NCBI GenBank assembly: GCA_914767715.1
Contig: OU612075.1
Span: forward strand, 9,426,001 to 9,486,000
Direction of reading: 5' to 3'
Length of the DNA stretch: 60,000 nucleotides
Source of the DNA: Membranipora membranacea
Taxonomy: Eukaryota > Bryozoa > Gymnolaemata > Cheilostomatida > Membraniporidae
Below the pieces are notes generated by a model that was not told the origin of the DNA, did not search any database, and saw only the letters and a program-made list of their open reading frames with translations. Of this stretch, positions 34,201 through 46,900 are shown one piece after another (position 1 is the stretch's first letter; each line of letters starts with the position of its first letter). A program made the translations under genes and the position numbers.

Positions 34201-37200
34201 AACCAAGGAAGTGGGGATCGAGACACCGGCTGGTGCAGAGTTGGTTATCAGTGATTCGGCAGTGTCCCCCAAAGACAATAGAAGTCGGAGGAGTATACCC
34301 ATCAACTCGGGTGATAGGTGGGAGACCTTCACTCGACCTAGCGGGATAACATGGCGACTCTCTGATCCTTACACTGATCCCTCTGGAATATTGAACAATG
34401 CTAAGCAGAGAGATGAGATAACATTGGCGCTCGGCACATGGGAAAGGTCATCCAACCTCTGCTTCAGAGAGGACACTACGTCACAGAGTGTTAACTTTGT
34501 GATCCAATTCCGACCAGGTGGGTGTAAAAGTTCATAATGCTAGCGCACAAACTTGACTATCGGAGTCACCAAGTATCACTGTATTAACAGTCTGACCACA
34601 AATCCTGTCCTGATAAACCATATGGCTGTCTTCAGCAATCCCTACTTTCCTCATTTTGCGTGGTGAATCAGATGGTTTCTTTAGACGATTCACATGAGAA
34701 AATATCGCAAACATCCCAAATATCAGGCAAGCTTTGAGCATCTGAATCCAAAAGTCGGAAATAGATGGGTAAATAATTGAATAATATCCAAGGATTATTG
34801 CTTGGTATGCATATGTCACCACGAGATTATGCCATATATGTTGCTTCTTTATTCATATATTATTATGATACAGTTATTCCTTTGGTTAAAACTTATAGTA
34901 ATGATTGCTATGATAACTTAGCTTGCCTTGCAATATTTGTTTGTTTTGATATTTTTCCTTTTACTGGAATATATAATATGGTAATTTGCATATTTGGTAG
35001 TCTATAATGGTTTGTTTTGGATGTTTAACCTCCAAAATACCAGTTTATGGCCAATCACCAAATGATTTATATCTTGTGTGGATGCGGATGGTGGAATATT
35101 GCAGTTCCTGTTTTCTGTATTTATAGAGGTACACGGATTTCATGACTTCAGAGGAACTCCTGCACATTCAAAATCTAAGCAGTATATTCATCTCAACAAC
35201 AACATACAATGGAAAATGAATTCACAGGCGACAAGTAAGAATTTGAAAGATATCATTATCAAGAAAATAATCTTATTAGTATTAATTTTAATATTATTGA
35301 TTATGAGTATTATAATTTGATAGTATTTACAATGATTGAAAACCGTTACTTGAGATGATTCATTGGATAGATGAGTTAAATATTATTTCTTCTTATTACG
35401 TTTTTATTTAGGCCATACCCAAAATGTGAGATAATTTTGAACTAAGCCAATTCCAAATTTTTTTTTAATATTGGGATATCGCACTTGCCATTCATCAACT
35501 TGCCCTGTTCAAATGACCAATTGTAAAATTACAGATGGTGGCGGTTCGGCAGTATTGAGAACAGTGTTAGAGCATGAGATAGGACATCTCTCTGGGTTTG
35601 AGCACAGCTCTTCTTCACCTGTGATGAGTTCCAATTACAACCCAAGATCGGACCCGAGTTTACTTAGTGATTCGGACCTTATCAATCTGAAACGCACCTA
35701 TGGTAAGCACCAGCTCGGTTTTTTACCCTACGATTTAATCAGTTTATCCTTGTTATAAAAATCTTGTGTAGAAACACAGCCCATAGATAATCTGTTATTC
35801 TATAATATAGTCTCTCATGGTTGAACTTAATTTATAAACTTGTATAACAATACAGAGGTTGGCTGGTACATGATAACAGTCAATCAGTAGGTTGGCAGCG
35901 CCACTTGATCTTTGCGCGAACAGATAATCAAGAGTGTTTTCCACACATGGTTTCTAACAATAGGATATCTTTGATCGCCAAGTGACAAGGCAGTCAGACA
36001 GACATTTTGCTCTTTGAAAAATTCAATTCATGAAAAACCTTAATTTAGGTTTATGTTAATAGCAATGTTCATAACAGCGATAATATTTTGACACAGGTCG
36101 ATGCACTGGAAAGTTTTATTCCCTTATTGATGTTCAGTGGAGAACAAACTACCCCGATGGTAGTGTCGGACTTTTCTACCGTACGCTTATCACAAAGGAG
36201 ACATTAGTTTGGCAGTATTCCAATCAGGAGGGGAGGCCCACAGACGAGTACCCAATCCCGGTGAACTCTGAATTTCCACAGTTCCAGGGCACACCGACAG
36301 CTGTGTTCCAGATCTACACCTATGAAGCACCTAAATATGTGGATGATGTCTACCTGATCCGAGGTAGGTGGCTATTTCTCACAATTTCTCTCCTCAATTT
36401 GAATATAACGCTTTGTTTTTCTACCACGACTGTCTAAATTCATCAGAATTAAAATTCTTCAAACAATGACTTCTTTACAAGTTTATCTCCTTGGGAGAGC
36501 AAAACTTTGTGGCAACAGAACAAATAGTGCAATTAATAAATTAATTTGCATATAATCTAATTTGAATTGAATATTTTACATTTCAATACCAGTCTTAGAA
36601 CCGCTTCAAATTGATGGATACATCCGCAGTGGAATTGACATAATTATTGAAGGATGAAAGACTACATTATAACACTTTGATTTTTACTGAAATGATTAGG
36701 GTATTATGCATAATTAAACAGGGCGGATACCTCATGCACCGAAATTCCTCTGATACTTATAGACAAATGAAGAGAGTGGGGTGTTCCGTTCAACTTAAGA
36801 CAAACGTCGGAATTAATTTTATTTTAAAATGATGCAAGACTTCCATTAGCAGCTAATAAGCCACAGTACCTCAATGCTGCTAGGATTAAAACTGCACTAA
36901 TACCTTTCTTAGTTCAGAATTTTTGGGAAACTCAAACAAGGCAAGAATTGCTAAAGCCAAGGTAACAAAAAAGAGAACCTCAATCAAACTGTTCTATTCT
37001 TTTGATAGGTAACTTCTACCAGAAATATGTCTCCAAGTCTTATGGTATGACCTACACAGGGGAGTCTGGAACTATGAGTACTTTTGACATACCTAACAAC
37101 TCTAATGTGGATACAGCTGTCTTCGACCCCCGGAATGAGAGAATTTACTTTTTCGTTGGATCTACGGTAGGTTATTATCATCAATCAAGCCATTTTTTCG

Positions 37201-37897
37201 TTTCCACGAAAATCAACTGAAATTATTTTTGGGATGAAAGTTGTCGGGCAAAACATTTAGTAATTTAATTTGCCACACGGTTCGTAACATACATGTTCGC
37301 AAAATAATTTCCTTAGTCATCTTAGATTATTTACTTAGCAATAAAAAAAGTTAAAGATGTTCCGCCTTTATCATGTTTTCAAGAATAAATAATACCAATA
37401 ATAATATTATTAATACATCCATGAAATTAATTATTTTGTGCCTTTTAGGTATACGAAGTACAACCAAAATACAATGCTGCTGGTTTGGTGACTGGTTACT
37501 CTCGTACAGCTACCTTTCAAATATCACAGCTTCTACCTCCTGCTTCCAGTCAGCCAAACGGCAGGAATACTGCTTATCTAAGTGGAGTAGATGCGGTCTA
37601 TATCCATGTGACTGGAGAGTAAGTATTTGTCTGTCACGTTATTGTCTTCTCTCATTTAAATAATTTGTTTTGTATATTGCAATTGCATTTGATATATCTC
37701 ATGGTGGTCATACCTTATTTATTTTCTGTTTCAGAATGTACCTTCTGAAAGATCTGCATATATGGAAGAATATTGGTTTCTCCCTGGGGAACAACAATAA
37801 TCCTGCTAACTCGATCCAATATCTTGGCACACAAGCTGACCCAGGAAACGATCATTTATGGGACTTCCTATGTAATCCTTTCATATGCAAATCATGA
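31250..37897 (+). CDS. Secreted matrixin-like metalloprotease with hemopexin-like domain, 8 exons
   Basis: Exons: 31250-31381, 33746-34517, 35127-35234, 35535-35702, 36097-36363, 37009-37166, 37449-37618, 37735-37897; phases agree and give 645 residues. Residues 1-37 look like a signal peptide (TFMVIFACGLIQTAVIA). A Cys- and Lys-rich proregion includes KRKTKPHKKPNKK. A furin-like site RSRR is at about 223-226. The catalytic domain starts near TWRLSDPYTD, with H-E-I-G-H-L-S-G-F-E-H at about 351-361 (three zinc ligands and the catalytic Glu) and a Met-turn PVMSS at 366-370. After GRCTG come hemopexin-like blades (VDTAVFD, IYFFVG, VDAVYIHV, MYLLKD) ending in DFLC, so the expected first-to-last Cys pair is present. 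Matrixins cleave extracellular matrix; this role is inferred. No PRCG-type cysteine switch is seen. Family call is strong; orthology to a given MMP is not claimed. Confidence 0.85.
31382..33745 (+). other. 2.36-kb intron 1 of the metalloprotease gene
   Basis: Long first intron after the signal-peptide exon. No additional in-phase exon or recognised repeat was found. Open frames at 32700-32924 and 33312-33509 have no family resemblance. Confidence 0.5.
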
Positions 37898-39341
37898 TGG
37901 CGACACCCTTCATATTTGACACATGATGCGACATCGACTGCATCATCGACATATCTCTTGCTGTTGTCCCCGTACAATCACCAATGTTTCACTTGCGTCC
38001 ATACACAACTTTCAAACTTATCTAGCCTAAGTTTGACAAACAATGTTGTCCCGTTACACTGTGTGTCCTTTGTCTATCAACTTGGAGACGATTCCAACCT
38101 AGATATAGAATGAACAAATCACTAACTTGGGGATGGCTGTTCGTTCATCTTCACTAGCTTGCGAAACATTGAGCTTCATATATTCTTTACGAGGATACAT
38201 GAGGACTTTGTCTAGGGAGGAAGATAATCTCTGTTTTAGTGCCGTATCGTATACCTATGTAGTATTATACTCACCCTGACACCTGATGTTTGGAATGAAA
38301 ATACTCAAATCGTGTGCATAATAAGTTATTTATTGAAGTATCATTTACCCAATGCTTTCGAATAAGGAAAGCTCTCTAAAATTGGGATCTCACTGTCAAA
38401 TCATTTTGTGTTATAAACTTGCGATTTCAGAAGCTACTGTTTTGAGGTTGTTGGTATCACTTAATATGAACCAGTGGGAAACCAGGGAAAATAATATCAC
38501 TTCCCAATGCCAATCCAATAAGCCAAAGCTTGATAAAACATTAAACCTACGTCTTGCTATTTTGTATCAGTATGAAATCATCTATTGCATAGATGCTCAG
38601 TATATTTATTATTATGCACACTTCAGTTTATTTAACCTCCCACCTTGATGGATGGTACAGTATGTGTGTTGAATATCAGTGTAAGATTGTTATTTTGTCA
38701 CATCAGTAAGTAATTATTACTAATGACAATGTGTGTGCACCAAATTGTACCTCAGTCATCTAACTGAATGCTATAATTATCTGTATTGTTCAGAGTGATG
38801 GTTTAACTCAGGCATCTTTAGACATTCCCCCAATTCAACGTGACATGAACACTAACTGATATTTAAATTTTCATTCCACAAAATTAGAGAGCACGATCGT
38901 AAATTGCCACAATCGTTTTTTATTGTCTGTAAATCTGACCCTGCCAGTCCCGTGTCACATAGCCTCAAAATATTTTGTTCTTCATTTGTATTTTTATTTT
39001 ATTTTGAGTCACATATGATAACTGTATGTTTTGTGGCTATTCATTCAGCCGCTGGTTAATCATCAGTAACATGCTAAATTATCTCTCACTGCAGCTGGTA
39101 GTAATTTCAATAACGAGGGTCTGTATATTGCTGATAACTATTAACTTCTCCCTTCTTATTATTAAGTAAGGGATATGGCTAATGGGTCACATAGAACGAC
39201 TGATAATCGTGTGATGTCTTTTGTCCCCGTTTGTCTTTTTTTACCTTGACTTTTTATAAACATAGTTGTGTTGAGAAAATTTATATTATTATCGAGAGCT
39301 ATTTTTCCAATTCATGGTGTTGTTTTTTTTTTGTTATGTAC

Positions 39342-39347
39342 AATAAA
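39342..39347 (+). terminator. Poly(A) signal of the metalloprotease gene
   Basis: AATAAA follows a T-rich tract, about 1.45 kb after the TGA at 37895-37897. The intervening sequence (37898-39341) would be a long 3' UTR; no coding frame was recognised there. Confidence 0.45.
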
Positions 39348-39365
39348 ATTATAGTTGTAAATGAA

Positions 39366-40934
39366 TCAACATGTGTTGTATTGATGTTTCGCGACTAAAA
39401 AATCGTAAAATTGATGGTGTTAATTTTTGGTGATAACATATCGAAAAATACCTCCTATATAATATATTGATGACTTAATTTCGTTACAATATATAGTTTT
39501 GCACACACATAGATAACAGACCACAGCAGATTTGTGAATGACAGCCTTTCAGCTCTCACGTTGTGTTTCAACATCCGAAATAATGAGAGCTGATTATAAT
39601 TAAAATTTACATAACCAAGGTGAGAATCGCCATGTATATTTTATATAATGAGTATTTTGTATACGATCAACAAATGCTGTTATTTTACATTTGAGTTTTT
39701 TTTATCACAAATGAAATACATTGGTGTTCTGGTCAGGCTATAGGCCTAGACGAATATGACTCTTTGATAAGTGTGATGACACGTGTCACAGGTCAGGCTA
39801 GCTGATTGCCTGATGTGCGACTGTGCGGACCTGGTTAAACCAATGGGTAAAGGAGTTGTGCCCAGTACCAACTATTGCGGCAGAGGCATCATTGGTTAAC
39901 TGAAATGCTTTTTTCCCACTCCCCTCTTTTACTCCTCAGTTAAACTAGAAATCTGAGCTTCAGATATTATATGAAGGGAATGACAACTCCAATTATTGTA
40001 GTATATCCATCTTTAGGTCAGAGAGGGTGGAATATACAGGTACAGTAACAATACATCTCATTATAGTGTCACTAGCAAAGCTAGCAATGCAAGGATACTG
40101 ATCCATTTGGCTCCGTTTGCCTGTGGGCTGGCATAAACCGCTACCAAGGAGGAACTCCTTGCTGAAACAGGAGTGGTCTTGCTACCGCGACAACTTTTGC
40201 ACGTAGAGAGCATGTGCTAGCCTAGTAGTAGTTGGATTCAGTTTAATGTTTGCAAGCCCTGTCTGTCTATGCTGATGATAGAAATTCTCTGAGCTGTACC
40301 ATAAAGCCAATAGCCACTAAGTCCAATATAATCATAAATAATGTCAAAGGAGTAAATGACTATTTGTTGGTCAAATCATGCTGAGGCCAGTGGCCAACTA
40401 GCACTAGGGCGCTCGAGATGACAACAATCTTCGTTGATAGATGGAGTGATGGTAGTAAAGCTGGTAGTGATGATGATGGTAGTCTAGCTTGCTTCTCAAG
40501 TTAGGCAAGTGTGATGGTAACAGACAGCAGAGCTTGTCAAGACAGGCTAGCATGATGAGCATAGCTACATGGTACATAGAATAGATACGATAGATAGTAC
40601 TAAAAGAGAGAATGTCACCCCTTTTTTTACTCCCTGCTTAAACCATTGCAATGGACTATACCTATTATCTTTAGAGAGATAGAGCTCTAAAACTCATTTA
40701 CCACTGTTAATGCTCAGCTATTGTAAGCAAGGATTTACTCCTTGCTGTAAGCACTGTCAACTAGCACCAATGAACTCATTGCTTGCACTATCTATAGTAT
40801 TTAGTTCTGTATTCTGGTACAAAAATGGCGCTTTATTCTACTTTCCTATCTCTATGTGCAGAGAAACCCCCGTATAGCATTTTTATAAAATTCCACTTGG
40901 ACAATTTAACAATTAATTACTTGGTGGAATCAAG
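39366..40934. other. Intergenic region upstream of MCCC1
   Basis: No gene recognised. It contains short inverted motifs (AAGGAGGAACTCCTT near 40143, AGCAAGGATTTACTCCTTGCT near 40727) and a TTGTCAAGACAGGCTAGC copy near 40535. The MCCC1 promoter should be in its last few hundred bases. Confidence 0.45.
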
Positions 40935-43900
40935 ATGTCAGCCTCCATGAAAATCTTGGAAACTCTCTCACCTTTACACAAATTATCAAAATTACTAGGA
41001 TCTACCAGGTAAAACATCGCATGAAATGGTTGATATGAACATCACAGTCATGCACAACTATGCCATGAGCTATAATGACCTCATTTGCCCCCACTAGCTA
41101 GGGCTTGCAAGCTTATATTTTACCTACCTATGTTCAGGATCAACCACTAAAAAACATACTAACTCTCTGCACACACATAGACCTAGCTAGATAGAAGCTT
41201 GCAAGCCTCAGCAGCCAATCGATGAAGAAGTATGCTAGTAGTAGTTAAATGAAGCTCATTGACTAGTTTGTTCACAATTTTGTTGTTGCCAAAGGGGAGG
41301 CTTAGGACTGTAGCATGTCTTGACAAGCTTTGTTTGTTTGTCAAGACAGGCTAGTTTAGGATTAGCTAGTCTACTTTTAAGTTGGTAATATCATTACCCC
41401 TTAGCATAGTTAGGCCCTTGCCCTTATGCAATGAACATCATACTGGTATTATTGATTGTGTGTGTCTTGACAAGTCCATTGAATAATCATTGATTACCTT
41501 AATTTTGCAGACTTGAGTTACCAACATAATATTATATTATACTGTTCATCATTCTTCCAACTTCTCTTCTACATACATTGCTTGCTAGAAGGAGTTAGAG
41601 AAACTTCCTGATCAGATACCCTGCTGTAGTCCATTTTTGCACAGCGTTGGGAATATCAGATCAATCCATTGCAAAACCTTGTCAGATCAGCGCATGTGTG
41701 TGTGTCACACATCCACCTGAAGACTGTAATATAATGGGATCTCCCGCCAGCAATGATGATAAAGTGTGTGCTTAGTCACTGTCACAGATAAAAAATAGAT
41801 CAAACCATTGATGTCTCATGTTGTGAAAAAACGATCACGCATAAGAACATGCATCATATTGAAGCCGCAGCTCGTTGCCAATGCATTTGGACAATGATGT
41901 GCCTGCTTTGTTACATTTAAACGGAAAAATTTGGAATTGACCAGAAGTTTTTAGCTGAAGTTCATGAGTTTATTTAGTTTACGGAGTGGATAACCCATTA
42001 AATTTGATTTTTAAGATCAATCAAACTGGTTTTGGATAGACGTGGTTGCTATCGATTTCTGCTCTGACAATTTGGATGATTCTAATCATTGATTGCTTAT
42101 TCTTTATAGACATGCCTATGCGCTGACCCGTCACCATTATGCCACACAGGCCAATCTTAATGATGATATAAATCGTGAGTATGAATACAATAAGTCAAGA
42201 TCTACTACGAACATACACTGTAATATTCTAGGCATAAGTTTCCAACTTCAATTAAGGTTTACGATAATGTTGGTCCCGTAGGCAGTATCAACAATCTCCC
42301 CTCCCTCTTTGTTTAGTGTGACCCAATAATGCCTTTTGAACTTTCGATGGCATGATCCAAAATGATCCGAAGAGTTGGTGTTCAGTCCTTCATTTTTCGT
42401 ACTGGCCGATTATAGCAAGTTTATTTAAAGAAAGCAGTATGTAGCCCTAGATCACTTAATTTGGAATATCCCTATCACTAGTAATGAAGCCACAACTGCT
42501 TAATGTATATTTGTTTGCTGACTGATGTTCTGTTTTCATGTCATTCAGAGACCCCAATAAAGCGATTACTGATAGCTAACAGAGGCGAGATAGCATGTCG
42601 TGTTATGAGGACAGCAAAGGACCTGGGAATAGAAACTGTAGCTGTGTACAGCGAAGCAGATGCCAAATCTCTCCATGTTGCGATGGTTTGTGTATTATAT
42701 TGTTGACCCTTATTGATATGTCACATTGAACTTCCAGGAGGAAAAAGTTTGTCTTTTTGCACATGCTTGTAAAGGTGAAATTTATAGCTAGCTAACATTA
42801 CTCACCCTCTTAACTTTAAATAAGCTCACATCTTTGCAAGTGAAAATTGTTGGTTACTAGCATAAATTTGCCCCCAAGCTCTCTGAGATTATGAATTATG
42901 CTCAAATTTCAAAATTTGCTCCCTATAGCCAAGGTGACTAGGCTGCTGCTCGGTTTTACAGTTTAACTAACTATTCCAAATCACGTGATTTTTCTTTTAT
43001 GCATGCATAAAAGATTGCAAAAAGGAAAAACCTATGGCTGTTTATCAATCCACATATTTCTCATTGTATCTAATCTTTTACAGGCTGACAAAGCTTACTG
43101 TATTGGTCCGGCTGAGTCCCAGAAGAGCTACCTACTCAAGGATAAGATATTAGAAGTATGTAAAGACTCTGGTGCTCAAGCCGTACACCCTGGCTATGGA
43201 TTCCTGTCTGAAAATACTGAGTTCGCTGAGCAATGTCAACAGAATGATATTATATTTGTCGGTAAGATTTAAGCAGTTTTGGTCTACCCGGTAAATTCAA
43301 CTGTTTTATACCAGTATGACCAATGAACTCCCTTTTTGGTATGACATGCTGCAACTTTGTTTAAATGCTGTTTTGGCCTTACAATCGGAATCATTAATTA
43401 CTGGGTTTAATTGTTTCTTGTTTCCGTTTCTGAAAGTGAGACAGCTGTCCCTGGACTATCTAGCTTTTCCCTTGCTTTTTACACTAGATATTTTATCTCT
43501 TTTCATAACAAGCATTCTTTTATATCCGTCTTTCCAGCAGAACATTAATAAAAAGATCCCAAAATAACCTTGCAAATTTTTATCTTGATTTCATATGCAT
43601 TATTTTCTACCCCATCAGGTCCACCCTCTTCAGCCATAAGAGATATGGGTATTAAGAGCACATCTAAATACATAATGGCTGCAGCTAATGTACCAATCAT
43701 CGAGGGTTACCACGGAGAAGACCAGGCAGAGAGTCGGCTTCTGGAGGAGGCAGAGAAGATCGGATTTCCTGTCATGATTAAAGCTGTGAGAGGAGGCGGA
43801 GGCAAGGTGAGTCGTACATGGTTATAGTTAGGGTTCAGTATCATTCTAGAGTTGAACTGCTTTTTTCCCAAAATGTTCCTTTTCAGTACCTTCTAATCTC

Positions 43901-46900
43901 AACTTCGAGTGAAAATCTGGACCGCAGGCTTTTTATTTACCAACAGAAGTATTATAAATTAGACCGAGAACTCTAGAATGATACCAGAAACTTATTTTTT
44001 CAGTCTGTAAACTGTGAAGCTGGGGAGTTAAGTATCTATTATTACTTTTGAGTTGCCTTGGCTGGGTTACTTTGTTGTTGGTTTTAGGCTCAGTCTGACA
44101 GAAACAGCTTGCAAGATTAATGAAAACTGTTCTGTTATTCAACTTGCTTTGGTGCTCTTGATAGGCAACCCTGGGAACAAAAGTATCAAATGCAGCTTAT
44201 GATAATATAAGGTTGTGAGTTACGGGAAGATGGAGAAGTGTAGCGCTGGTTTAGATGAAAAAGTCTCTCATATTTTCTTGCCTTTTAACTATTTTTGTTT
44301 GTTGAACAGGGTATGAGGATAGCTATGACCAATGATGTGTTCTTGGAACAACTCGCGTCTGCTAAAAATGAAGCCATCAAATCCTTCAATGATGATATCA
44401 TGTTGATAGAGAAATTTGTCGTCAATCCCCGTCACGTGGAGGTATAGTATCCCACACATATCCCCATCATTGTCTCACAAATATTCCAAACAATGCTAGC
44501 TTAAGATCTCAAGTGTTGCTTGTACTGGCATTCCATTTTAACAAACGCATACCCATGGAATGCCAATACCAGCAGTCCGGTCAACAAATACACTGAGACT
44601 ACTGTTGCCAATTATTGGTGGGATTCGGCCCTTAGCCTAGTGTATGTTCTTAGGTGGAATGACAATGACCACAAACAAACAAGAATAACTGTTTTCTGTA
44701 ACCAGTTTGCTATGCTGGGTGGGTTAGGGAGTACCCAAACAGCAAGAGGGCAAATCCTAAAATAGCCTCAAGTTCAAGCTGTCTATTGTGGATGATCCCT
44801 AATTCCTCAATCAGATTTAATCACTGTATAAAATCAAAGAAGTTGACTAAGTCTATAAACATGAGAATAAGGTCTAAAAATCAAAAGTTGTGAGTTGTCC
44901 TCCCTTTAAACAGGAGCAAACAAACAACAATCAAGTTTCTCATTAATTTATCGTGATGAGGTAAAACAAAGAATGTTACTAGGGCAACATACACTCACAA
45001 CCCGTTCAGTTTTCAGGCTGATGGATGCCAATGGAACTCTCATTGTGGACATTGTCTTTTTTTAGGTCCAGGTATTTGGCGATCAGCATGGTAATTATGT
45101 ATACCTGTTTGAGAGAGATTGTAGTGTACAGAGGAGACATCAGAAGATTATAGAGGAAGCACCTGCTCCAGGCCTGTCTATGGATGTCAGGAGACAGATA
45201 GGAGAGGCAGCTGTCAGAGCCGCCAAGGCTGTCAACTATGTAGGAGCAGGTAAACTTTCAACACAGGTGAACAGTATGAATGAGCCGGCTGTCTACTTTT
45301 GGAAGTGGTGCTCTAATTTGCAAAACTGGGGCACACTTTGTGTAGTTGAGACATTTGAATTTCAACATGGGTGATCAGTATAAACAAGGAGTAACAGTAA
45401 CAGGGACCCTGTTACTCCTTGGTATAAATCATCAAGCTCTATAATTATGGAAGTCATGTCCCGGTGACAAAGACACAGGTTGTGTAGCTATGATATTTGA
45501 GGTGTCAATGTGAGTAACTGAAGGCATATTGAGTGTGTGAGAGTAGCTGATATTCAGCTAACCAGAAAGTGAAGAATTATATAGCCACCAATAATGGCAA
45601 AAATAGAACTGGTGTGAAAATTTTACCACCAGTTCCCGTTATTGCCAATATTAGACAACATCAGTTGAAAGAGCCACATTTGTAAAAATTATCATCCAGC
45701 CAGTCTGCAGATGAGGTCATACGATCAGGCTTGCGCTCTGTTTTATATGGCACACATAGATTAAGGATGTTCAAACATTTTGTGATCAGTTGTGCGCAAT
45801 GTTGAAGAGTCTGCCAGCTCTGCATAGAAACCAAAAATTCAGTCTCATAATATAAGGGCTGAACTGTTGCGTTCTATACAGAGCCATAAAATGTTATGCA
45901 CAAAATCTAGCAAAAATATCTGGAGCTGTGAATTCAACTATGACCAGGTAAGGCAATGATGGTGCTTGTGTTATGATTCACACCAGCTCCCATTCATTGC
46001 CAATACTGGTCACATTATTCTTTTTTTAAATTGTTTACTTATTTCTTCTCAGAGTCATGCAATGCTCAACTGTTTATTATGACACAACATGATAATACAT
46101 ATGAGAACATGTTCAGGGCTAAAGAATTACAGTTCATTAAAGAATGCAACAGAGGGATTGAATTTTGGGAGACAACTCCAACTGGAGCGTTCTATAACAA
46201 ATGGAAATATTAGATTTTCTTTGCCATATAGATTTATTATCAAGATACAGTTCTGTGAACTTGTGATTGGAACCATGCCACCAGTTCCTGTTGTTGCCGA
46301 AACCAAAATAATTGTGCATGAGCACAACCATTATTACTCCAAAATGCCGTAGAACTACGACAAGCAAACCTTTCTTTTTCCTGGAACAAGGTACCGGGAG
46401 GCAAGGATTGGATAAATACTAAAACACCAAGTCTATAATAAAACGTGCAAGAAGAGTTTGAACACGGTCAAACAACTCCACTTGTGTGTTCTATAGTATG
46501 CCAAAATAATAGACTGCTCATGTACATATCCAAATGTCGAGTATAATTATTGTAACTGTAATCCAGTCCAGACATTAAGAAAGCCTGTGAAGAGAAGAGT
46601 ACCACCATAATTGCGACAAACAAGACCCAATTTCCTCAGAAATGTCAATCCATTGAGCCCTAATAACCAGACACCATGCAGCGGGATTTTTTGATAAGAC
46701 TATAACAAGGTAAGGCAATAATGGTGCTTGTGTTATATCTCACACCAGCTCCCATTCATTGCCAATACTGGTCATAATGTTTAATTTATTTATTTATTTT
46801 ATTTATTTATTTATTGAGGTTTTCTAAAAGTTTATAATTAAAGCAAATTAAAAATAACTTGTTGACCTCAGAATGTCGAGAATTTGATAGAAGGATCAGA

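Noticed and set aside
35471-35534. Start of the protease zinc-motif exon at the upstream ATT/ATG-like position
   Set aside because: The frame is open from 35471, but the acceptor TTACAG at 35529-35534 gives the correct phase with the exon ending at 35234.
40826-40934. MCCC1 start at the ATG at 40826
   Set aside because: That ATG is out of frame with the carboxylase. The ATG at 40935 joins exon 2 in phase and gives a plausible presequence.
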